Under the pieces are notes generated by a model that was given only the letters and a program-made list of their open reading frames with translations, was not told the origin of the DNA and searched no databases. A program made the position numbers and the translations under genes. Shown piece by piece: positions 24,227 to 29,309 of a stretch of 29,309 nt of DNA. Location: assembly GCA_023417775.1 (NCBI GenBank), contig JAEZEJ010000071.1, positions 1 through 29,309 of the forward strand, given 5' to 3'. Within the stretch, counting starts at the first letter, position 1. Every line of letters starts with the position of its first letter. This DNA is from Actinomycetes bacterium. Lineage in GTDB: Bacteria > Actinomycetota > Actinomycetes > Propionibacteriales > Nocardioidaceae.

Positions 24227-25098
24227 GCATCGCCCGCGAGCCGGTGCGTGTCCATGCGCCGGCCACGAGCGCCAACCTGGGCCCGGGCTTCGATGCGCTC
24301 GGCCTCGCCCTGACCATGGGCGATCTCGTCACCGCCGAGGCCACCGACGGGGGAGTGGAGATCCACGTCAGCGGCGAAGGAGCCGCGGATGTGCCCCGCG
24401 ATGCCTCTCATCTGATCATCCGGGCGATGGACGCCACCTTCGACCTGCTCGGCGAACGACCCGATGGGCTGCGCCTGACCTGCGAGAACACGATCCCTCA
24501 CGGTCGGGGACTCGGTTCCTCAGCAGCCGCGATCAGTGCGGGCATCGTCCTGGCGAGGGCACTGGTCCTCGGGGGAGACGAGCGCCTCGACGACCGCACC
24601 ATGCTTCAGCTGGCGACCGACCTGGAGGGTCATCCCGACAATGTCGCCGCCGCTCTCACCGGTGGACTGGCGATCGCCTGGATCGACGGTGCCGCGGCCG
24701 AGAGCGTCCGCCTCGAGGTCGACGTGCCGGTCACGGTCTTCGTGCCGGGGGAGGCGGTCTCCACCGAGAAGGCCCGCGGCCTGCTGCCGGAGATGGTCCC
24801 GCACGGCGATGCCGCCTTCAACGCCGGACGCGCCGCCCTGCTGGTGGCCGCGCTCACCGGCGCTCCGGAGCGGCTGATCTCCGCGACCGAGGACCGCTTG
24901 CACCAGTCCTTCCGCGCGACCGCCATGCCCGACTCCTACAAGTTGGTGCGACAGCTACGGGTCGAGGGGATTCCGGCCGTCATCTCGGGTGCGGGTCCGA
25001 CGGTCCTGGCTTTCGCCGAGGGGGTCGCCGATGCGGTCCCCGAAGGCTGGTGGGCCGCCGATCTCGGGGTCGACCCGCGTGGCACGCGCCTGATCTGA
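24223..25098 (+). CDS. thrB: Homoserine kinase
   Basis: A 291-residue GHMP-family kinase that phosphorylates homoserine, supplying ThrC. Motif 1 is HAPATSANLGPGFDALG (11-27); the ATP-binding loop is IPHGRGLGSSAAAISAG (91-107); the C-terminal motif 3 is AVISGAGPTVLAF. Length is normal. ATG 24223 overlaps the thrC stop by four bases (ATGA), the last coupling in hom-thrC-thrB. No clear terminator follows in the stretch before the rho promoter, so read-through into rho is possible. Confidence 0.95.
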   Translation: MSIAREPVRVHAPATSANLGPGFDALGLALTMGDLVTAEATDGGVEIHVSGEGAADVPRDASHLIIRAMDATFDLLGERPDGLRLTCENTIPHGRGLGSSAAAISAGIVLARALVLGGDERLDDRTMLQLATDLEGHPDNVAAALTGGLAIAWIDGAAAESVRLEVDVPVTVFVPGEAVSTEKARGLLPEMVPHGDAAFNAGRAALLVAALTGAPERLISATEDRLHQSFRATAMPDSYKLVRQLRVEGIPAVISGAGPTVLAFAEGVADAVPEGWWAADLGVDPRGTRLI

Positions 25099-25153
25099 GT
25101 ATCTTCTCGGCGAAAAACCACCCCGAACGAAATACCTGACGGGTACCGGGTGT

Positions 25154-25159
25154 TACAGT
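25154..25159 (+). promoter_or_regulatory. Candidate -10 (TACAGT) for the rho leader
   Basis: TACAGT fits TANNNT and lies five bases before an ATG that opens a 33-codon ORF, giving a rho leader of about 150 bases. No clear -35 is seen. Confidence 0.4.
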
Positions 25160-25164
25160 GGTGA

Positions 25165-25266
25165 ATGTCGGAGTCGAGACGTCGATCTCCCCGGCACAAT
25201 GCCACTTCATATGCTCGTCAGATGCGGGCAGGCCCATGTCAATATTCTTCCCACCTCTGCGTGTGA
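25165..25266 (+). CDS. 33-residue ORF in the rho leader
   Basis: An ORF beginning MSESRRRSPRHNATSYARQ and ending SSHLCV, rich in Arg and Ser, starts five bases after the candidate -10 and ends 49 bases before the rho GTG. The near-leaderless position and the long rho leader suggest it is translated first. The E. coli rho gene also has a short leader ORF (rhoL) and is autoregulated by termination in its leader. Whether this one acts likewise is inference; there is no sequence similarity that I can claim. It may be chance. Confidence 0.35.
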   Translation: MSESRRRSPRHNATSYARQMRAGPCQYSSHLCV

Positions 25267-25315
25267 TCACCGGGTGGGTCCGTGGGCTCGTGGCTGTCCA
25301 GAAGGATTGAACCGA

Positions 25316-27268
25316 GTGACTGAAACCAGCACCACCGAGACCACCGCAGCGCCGAAGAAGACGGCCCGCAAGTCCGGCGGCTCCCTCGGCGGCAAGGTGC
25401 TCGCCGAGCTGCAGGAGATCGCCGCCGGCCTGGGTATCGACGGCACCAAGATGCGCAAGGGCCAGCTCATCGACGCCATCAAGGAAGCTCGCGGCGAGGC
25501 TCCGAAGGCCGAGGCTCCCACAGCGAAGGCTCCCGCGGCCAAGGCCGCCAGCGAGTCGCCCGCCGCCGAGACGCAGGTCGCCGCGGAGGCTCCCGCCGAG
25601 AGCAAGCCGGCCCGTCGCCGCGCGACCCGCCCGAGCGATGCCGAGTCGGCCGCCGAGAGCGGCAGTGAGCAGAAGCAGGGCGATCAGGCGAAGGACGATG
25701 CGTCGACCTCGAGCCAGGACGCCCCGAAGAAGGACATCGCGGCCAAGGGCACGTCGAATAAGGGCGGCCAGGGCAAGGGCGGTCAGAAGAACGACCAGAA
25801 CAAGGGCGATCAGAAGAACGATCAGTCCAAGAACGACCAGAACAAGCACGACCAGTCCGGCGACCAGAACAGGGGTGGTCAGAAGAACGACCAGTCCCGC
25901 GGCGGCCAGGGCAAGAACGACAACCGCGGCAACGACAATCGCGACAACCAGGGCAACCGCGGCAACGACAACCGCGGCAACCGGGGGAACGACAACCGCG
26001 ACCGCAACAACCGCAACAACAACAGCAACAACAACGATGACGACGGCGGACGCCGCCGCAACCGTCGCGGCCGCGGTCGTAGCGGCCGTGGTCTCGAGGC
26101 CGAGCCGACCTACACCGAGGACGACGTCCTGGTGCCGGCCGCGGGCATCCTCGACATCCTCGACAACTACGCCTTCGTGCGCACGACCGGCTACCTGCCG
26201 AGCGAGAACGACGTCTACGTCGCGATGTCGCTCGTGCGCCGTCTCGGTCTGCGCCGCGGTGACGCGGTCGTCGGCCAGGTGCGCCAGCCCCGTGAGGGCG
26301 AGCGCAAGGAGAAGTTCAACCCGATGGTCAAGATCGACTCGGTCAACGGACTCGAGGTCGACGATGCCAAGCGCCGGGTCGAGTTCTCCAAGCTCACGCC
26401 GCTGTACCCCTCGGAGCGTCTGCGCCTGGAGGGCGAGGCCGGCGGCATGACCGGGCGTGTCATCGACCTGGTCTCGCCGATCGGCAAGGGCCAGCGCGGC
26501 CTCATCGTCTCGCCGCCCAAGGCCGGCAAGACGATGGTGATGCAGCAGGTCGCCAATGCGATCACCGAGAACAATCCCGAGTGCCACCTGATGATCGTCC
26601 TCGTCGACGAGCGTCCTGAGGAGGTCACCGACTTCCAGCGCACCGTCAAGGGCGAGGTCATCTCCTCGACCTTCGATCGTCCCGCGGGCGACCACACCAC
26701 GGTCGCCGAGCTGGCGATCGAGCGGGCCAAGCGCCTCGTCGAGCTCGGACACGATGTCGTGGTGCTGCTCGACGGCATCACCCGACTGGGCCGTGCGTAC
26801 AACCTCGCGGCTCCGGCCTCGGGTCGCATCATGTCCGGTGGTGTCGACTCCTCGGCGCTGTACCCGCCGAAGAAGTTCTTCGGTGCTGCGCGCAATATCG
26901 AGGACGGCGGCTCGCTGACGATCCTCGCCACGGCGCTCATCGAGACCGGTTCGCGCATGGACGAGGTCATCTTCGAGGAGTTCAAGGGCACCGGCAACTG
27001 GGAGCTGCGGCTGCGGCGAGAGTTCGCTGACAAGCGGATCTTCCCGGCGATCGACGTCGACTCCTCGAGCACGCGTCGTGAGGAGCTGCTCATGGCTCGC
27101 GATGAGCTCTCGATCATCTGGAAGCTCCGTCGGGTGCTCTCCGGGCTCGAGGGCCAGCAGGGTCTGGAGCTCGTGCTGGGCAAGCTCAAGAAGACCTCGA
27201 ACAATGTCGAGTTCCTCATGGAGATCAACAAGACGATGCCCGGCGGCGTCAACAACGGCGCCGACTGA
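25316..27268 (+). CDS. rho: Transcription termination factor Rho with Asn-rich insert
   Basis: A 650-residue RNA-dependent hexameric helicase that ends transcription. Residues about 22-60 are the Rho N-terminal helical domain (LAELQEIAAGLGIDGTKMRKGQ). Residues 61-150 are an Ala/Pro/Lys linker, and 151-245 a low-complexity Asn/Gln/Asp/Gly/Arg stretch with 26 Asn, followed by an Arg-Gly patch (RRRNRRGRGRSGRG). The RNA-binding domain follows (about 268-345). The ATPase has the P-loop SPPKAGKTMVMQQ and Walker B VVVLLDGITRLGRAYN. Actinobacterial Rho proteins are known for N-terminal insertions; this one is unusually Asn-rich. The GTG start is preceded by GAAGGA; the frame is open to 25199 but that part lies in the leader. 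A strong hairpin follows the stop. Confidence 0.96.
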   Translation: MTETSTTETTAAPKKTARKSGGSLGGKVLAELQEIAAGLGIDGTKMRKGQLIDAIKEARGEAPKAEAPTAKAPAAKAASESPAAETQVAAEAPAESKPARRRATRPSDAESAAESGSEQKQGDQAKDDASTSSQDAPKKDIAAKGTSNKGGQGKGGQKNDQNKGDQKNDQSKNDQNKHDQSGDQNRGGQKNDQSRGGQGKNDNRGNDNRDNQGNRGNDNRGNRGNDNRDRNNRNNNSNNNDDDGGRRRNRRGRGRSGRGLEAEPTYTEDDVLVPAAGILDILDNYAFVRTTGYLPSENDVYVAMSLVRRLGLRRGDAVVGQVRQPREGERKEKFNPMVKIDSVNGLEVDDAKRRVEFSKLTPLYPSERLRLEGEAGGMTGRVIDLVSPIGKGQRGLIVSPPKAGKTMVMQQVANAITENNPECHLMIVLVDERPEEVTDFQRTVKGEVISSTFDRPAGDHTTVAELAIERAKRLVELGHDVVVLLDGITRLGRAYNLAAPASGRIMSGGVDSSALYPPKKFFGAARNIEDGGSLTILATALIETGSRMDEVIFEEFKGTGNWELRLRREFADKRIFPAIDVDSSSTRREELLMARDELSIIWKLRRVLSGLEGQQGLELVLGKLKKTSNNVEFLMEINKTMPGGVNNGAD

Positions 27269-27281
27269 TCGTCGTCACCGC

Positions 27282-27317
27282 ACCAAGGGCCGCTCCCGAC
27301 ATGGGGCGGCCCTTGGT
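27282..27317 (+). terminator. Hairpin terminator after rho
   Basis: ACCAAGGGCCGC pairs perfectly with GCGGCCCTTGGT (12 bp), with an inner CCC/GGG extension, 13 bp after the rho stop. Only a weak T-containing tail (CGTCCTC) follows. Confidence 0.75.
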
Positions 27318-27320
27318 CGT

Positions 27321-27449
27321 CCTCGGCGGTGGCGGTAGCTGGTCAACGTTACGGTCGTGGTGGCGGTAGCTGGTCAACCCCATCCGATGCGGATGGGGTT
27401 GATGAGGTACCGCTGCGGCGGGGATGAGGTTGATGGCGTACCGCCGAGG
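27321..27449. repeat. Symmetric four-copy repeat array between rho and gpx
   Basis: The motif GCGGTANNNNRTCAAC occurs four times: 27332-27347 and 27363-27378 on the plus strand, 27398-27413 and 27429-27444 on the minus strand. Copies in each arm are exactly 31 bp apart. The plus copies lie in an identical 20-base repeat. Inner arms (27363-27385 with 27391-27413) can form a 23-bp stem with three mismatches and a five-base loop. Outer ends CCTCGGCGG/CCGCCGAGG also pair. It could be a protein-binding array, an extragenic palindromic element or a structured RNA. Confidence 0.85.
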
Positions 27450-27479
27450 CTCCGGACCCGCCACCGTGGGCGAGCGACG

Positions 27480-27485
27480 TAACCT
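27480..27485 (+). promoter_or_regulatory. -10 hexamer TAACCT for gpx (leaderless)
   Basis: TAACCT, six bases, then ATG at 27492; no Shine-Dalgarno. It lies 30 bp after the repeat array, whose right half therefore covers the -35 to -60 zone. Confidence 0.6.
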
Positions 27486-27491
27486 GGCGGC

Positions 27492-27968
27492 ATGACGACT
27501 GCCTATGACTTCACCGCCACCGGGATCGACGGGGCCGAGCGCCAGCTCGCGGACTACCGCGGCCAGGTCGCGCTCGTGGTCAACACCGCCTCGCAGTGCG
27601 GTTTGACACCCCAGTACGCCGGACTCGAGGGGCTGTACGAGACCTATCGCGATCGAGGATTCGTCGTGCTTGGTTTCCCGGGCGATCAGTTCGGTCATCA
27701 GGAGCCAGGCACCGAGGAGGAGATCGCCGCCTTCTGTGAGTCCAGCTTCGGCGTCCAGTTCCCGATGTTCGCCAAGATCGACGTCAACGGCGACGACACT
27801 CATCCGCTCTACGGCTGGCTCAAGGACGAGAAGTCCGCGACATCCGGCGGCGCGATCGCGTGGAACTTCACCAAATTCCTGGTCGATCGCGAGGGCGAGG
27901 TCGTCCAGCGCTATGAACCGCAGACCGACCCCGAGTCGATCGCACCGGATATCGAGAAGCTGCTCTGA
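27492..27968 (+). CDS. Cysteine-type glutathione peroxidase family protein
   Basis: A 158-residue thiol peroxidase of the GPx family, reducing hydroperoxides; bacterial Cys-type members usually take electrons from thioredoxin. The peroxidatic Cys36 lies in NTASQCGLTPQY; Gln70 (FGHQEPG) and Trp124-Asn125 (WNFTKFLVD) complete the catalytic set; Cys82 (FCESSFGVQFPMF) is in the resolving position. The usual FPCNQF Cys is replaced by Gly64 (GFPGDQFG), a residue reported as dispensable in some homologues. It starts leaderless at ATG 27492. It sits between rho and rpmE, genes that adjoin in mycobacteria, and is flanked on both sides by 31-bp-spaced repeat arrays, so it may be an inserted cassette. 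Confidence 0.92.
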   Translation: MTTAYDFTATGIDGAERQLADYRGQVALVVNTASQCGLTPQYAGLEGLYETYRDRGFVVLGFPGDQFGHQEPGTEEEIAAFCESSFGVQFPMFAKIDVNGDDTHPLYGWLKDEKSATSGGAIAWNFTKFLVDREGEVVQRYEPQTDPESIAPDIEKLL

Positions 27969-27972
27969 CCGC

Positions 27973-28057
27973 GGCGGTGCGTAGGCGTCCGTTCCAGATC
28001 GTGGGCGGTGGGTGAGCGTCCATGTCCCCGGACCGAACGGACGCCTACCCACCGCCC
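27973..28057. repeat. Three-copy repeat array between gpx and rpmE
   Basis: Two related direct copies begin at 27973 and 28004 (GGCGGTG followed later by GCGTCC), again 31 bp apart. An inverted copy lies at 28035-28057. Its right arm can pair perfectly with 27981-27994 (14 bp) or, in the alternative, with 28003-28021 (17 of 19). The two hairpins exclude each other. It starts 5 bp after the gpx stop and could act as its terminator. The remaining stretch to rpmE (28058-28222) holds only a possible promoter. Confidence 0.75.
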
Positions 28058-28130
28058 GTCGCTGATGGCCGGTCGCCGTCATGTGAAGGCCGGACCGCGC
28101 GAGGCGGGAACAAAGCCGACCCGCGTGTGG

Positions 28131-28158
28131 TTGACTTGGGGGCAACTGGCAGAATCGT
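28131..28158 (+). promoter_or_regulatory. Possible promoter of rpmE
   Basis: TTGACT (28131-28136) is a good -35; AATCGT 16 bases later (28153-28158) is a poor -10. It would give a leader of about 60 bases. Confidence 0.3.
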
Positions 28159-28222
28159 TCATTGGTTCTGGTTCACGAGGCGCGCCGCGGCTCGACCCAG
28201 CGACCTGTAGAGAGGACTCACT

Positions 28223-28429
28223 ATGAAGCAAGGCATCCACCCCGAGTACGTGGAGACCCAGGTCACCTGCACCTGCGGCAACACGTTCACCACGCGCAGC
28301 ACCGCCACCGAGGGCAGCATCCGCGCCGACGTCTGCTCGGCCTGCCACCCGTTCTACACGGGCAAGCAGAAGATCCTCGACACCGGTGGACGCGTCGCGC
28401 GCTTCGAGAAGCGTTACGGCAAGAAGTAA
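28223..28429 (+). CDS. rpmE: Ribosomal protein L31, zinc-binding form
   Basis: A 68-residue large-subunit ribosomal protein. Four cysteines, Cys16 and Cys18 (CTCGN) and Cys38 and Cys41 (CSACHPFYTGKQK), make this the zinc-binding (C+) type, which is replaced under zinc starvation by a Cys-free paralogue in many actinomycetes. The opening MKQGIHPEY and the KRYGKK end are family hallmarks. AGAGGA precedes the ATG. The position between rho and prfA is conserved in mycobacteria, except that gpx intervenes here. A terminator hairpin follows. Confidence 0.97.
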   Translation: MKQGIHPEYVETQVTCTCGNTFTTRSTATEGSIRADVCSACHPFYTGKQKILDTGGRVARFEKRYGKK

Positions 28430-28437
28430 CTCCGTCC

Positions 28438-28470
28438 GAACGCCGGTCCTGCATGACAGGGCCGGCGTTC
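28438..28470 (+). terminator. Terminator after rpmE
   Basis: GAACGCCGG pairs with CCGGCGTTC, continued by a T-G wobble and CCTG/CAGG around a five-base loop. The tail TGGTGTTTGTGTGG is T/G-rich. It lies nine bases after the rpmE stop and 38 bases before prfA. Confidence 0.8.
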
Positions 28471-28508
28471 TGGTGTTTGTGTGGTCGCTCATCGAGTGAG
28501 GAGTCGAT

Positions 28509-29309
28509 GTGTTCGAGGCGGTCGATCAGCTCGTTCGTGAGCATCAGGAGCTGGAGACGGCGATGGCCGATCCCGCCGTGCACAGCGATCCCGCCCGCGC
28601 CAAGCGGCTCGGTCAGCGCTACGCCGAGCTCGGCGCCATCGTGCGGACCTATCGCGCCTGGCAGGAGGCGACCGACGACCTCGGCGCCGCCCGTGAGCTC
28701 GGACTCGACGATGAGGTCGACGACCTGGACCGTCAGGCCACCCAGCTCGCCGAGCGCCTCCAGCAACTGCTCGTTCCCCGCGACCCCTCCGACGGCAAGG
28801 ACGTGATCGTCGAGATCAAGGGCGGCGAGGGCGGCGAGGAATCGGCCCTGTTCGCCGGCGATCTCCTGCGCATGTACACCCGCTTCGCCGAACAGCACGG
28901 CTGGCGCACCGAGATCCTCGACGCCACCGAGTCGGCCCTGGGCGGCTACAAGTCGGTGACGATGGCGGTCAAGGCCAAGGGCACGCCCGATCCGGGCGAG
29001 GCCCCCTACGCCAAGCTCAAGTTCGAGGGCGGCGTCCACCGGGTCCAGCGCGTGCCGGTCACCGAGTCGCAGGGACGGATCCACACCTCGGCCGCCGGCG
29101 TGCTGGTACTGCCCGAGGCGGAGGAGATCGACGTCGAGATCAACGACAACGATCTGCGCATCGATGTCTTCCGCAGCTCCGGCCCCGGCGGGCAGAGCGT
29201 CAATACGACCGACTCGGCGGTGCGGATCACCCACGTGCCCACCGGCATCGTCGTCAGCATGCAGAACGAGAAGAGCCAGCTGCAGAACAAGGAGCAGGCG
29301 TTGCGCGTG
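28509..29309 (+). CDS. prfA: Peptide chain release factor 1 (3' end beyond window)
   Basis: The first 267 residues of RF1, which ends translation at UAA and UAG. The N-terminal helical domain is followed by EIKGGEGGEESALFAGDLLRM, the stop-codon-recognition PVT tripeptide within RVQRVPVTESQGRIHTS, and the peptidyl-hydrolysis motif GGQ at 227-229 (SSGPGGQSVNTTDSAVRITH). The PVT motif and gene position after rpmE separate it from RF2. The start is GTG 28509, with GAGGAG upstream; an out-of-frame ATG overlaps it at 28507. The gene is truncated only by the window edge. A prmC/hemK gene would be expected downstream. Confidence 0.96.
   Translation, partial: MFEAVDQLVREHQELETAMADPAVHSDPARAKRLGQRYAELGAIVRTYRAWQEATDDLGAARELGLDDEVDDLDRQATQLAERLQQLLVPRDPSDGKDVIVEIKGGEGGEESALFAGDLLRMYTRFAEQHGWRTEILDATESALGGYKSVTMAVKAKGTPDPGEAPYAKLKFEGGVHRVQRVPVTESQGRIHTSAAGVLVLPEAEEIDVEINDNDLRIDVFRSSGPGGQSVNTTDSAVRITHVPTGIVVSMQNEKSQLQNKEQALRV

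Noticed and set aside
25199..25315. Extension of rho from the upstream ATG at 25199
   Set aside because: The extension overlaps the leader, and a good GAAGGA site points to GTG 25316, which gives the expected MTETSTTET-type start.
25760..26060. Low-complexity direct repeats that could be taken for a tandem-repeat or CRISPR-like array
   Set aside because: They are in-frame codon repeats for Asn/Asp/Gln/Gly/Arg inside rho; there are no conserved repeats with unique spacers.
24980..26752. A 590-codon minus-strand ORF with Val/Leu-rich, membrane-like stretches
   Set aside because: The apparent membrane segments are the complement of the Asn/Asp/Arg-rich rho insert, an artefact of reading AAC/GAC codons in reverse.
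27321..27449. CRISPR array between rho and gpx
   Set aside because: Only two direct copies per strand, in opposite orientation, with no cas genes.

Overview
The window is high-G+C chromosomal DNA from an actinomycete. The evidence is the gene content and order: a fused 2-oxoglutarate decarboxylase/E2 gene (kgd) followed by a DUF6104-like gene, a PdtaS-type histidine kinase facing a WhiB1-type Wbl gene, and the block tRNA-Arg / argS-lysA-hom-thrC-thrB-rho-rpmE-prfA, which is also found in mycobacteria. The exact genus cannot be told from the sequence; a non-mycolate lineage such as Propionibacteriales is a guess. I see no prophage, transposase, CRISPR array or biosynthetic cluster. Most of the window is core genome, and the novelty lies in its intergenic structure and start-site architecture.

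Layout. 1-1.84 kb (-): an acetolactate-synthase-like ThDP enzyme behind a 36-codon overlapping leader ORF. 1.88-4.3 kb: pdtaS (+), a bidirectional terminator, whiB1 (-) and a small four-helix membrane protein (+). 4.4-6.6 kb (+): malic enzyme and a zinc-free quinone-oxidoreductase-type dehydrogenase. 6.75-11.4 kb (-): an HhH-GPD glycosylase-like protein, a large palindrome, the DUF6104 gene and kgd. 11.5-13.2 kb (-): a Wzm/Wzt (TagGH)-type polysaccharide exporter. 13.26-14.3 kb (-): an OsmC peroxidase and a metallophosphoesterase. 14.4-16.1 kb (+): a membrane alpha/beta-hydrolase, followed by a decayed fragment of the same metallophosphoesterase. 16.25-18 kb (-): a small membrane protein, a nitronate monooxygenase-like enzyme and a rhodanese. 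18.1-25.1 kb: tRNA-Arg(CCG) (-), a lone CheY-like receiver, then argS-lysA and hom-thrC-thrB for the aspartate-family amino acids. 25.1-29.3 kb (+): rho with its own leader ORF and a long Asn-rich N-terminal insert, gpx, rpmE (L31) and prfA, which runs off the window.

Three patterns stand out. (1) Eight genes start exactly six bases after a TANNNT -10 hexamer with no Shine-Dalgarno, which indicates leaderless transcription; this moves several start codons. Operon-internal genes instead use a Shine-Dalgarno or stop/start overlap. (2) The gpx gene between rho and rpmE is flanked on both sides by symmetric repeat arrays whose direct copies are spaced 31 bp apart. (3) Two 61-63 bp palindromes with the same arm and loop geometry sit at operon ends, after the kgd operon and after lysA.

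No gap between annotated genes exceeds 300 bases. The longest are about 250 bp (upstream of whiB1) and about 250 bp (gpx to rpmE), and what they hold is listed.
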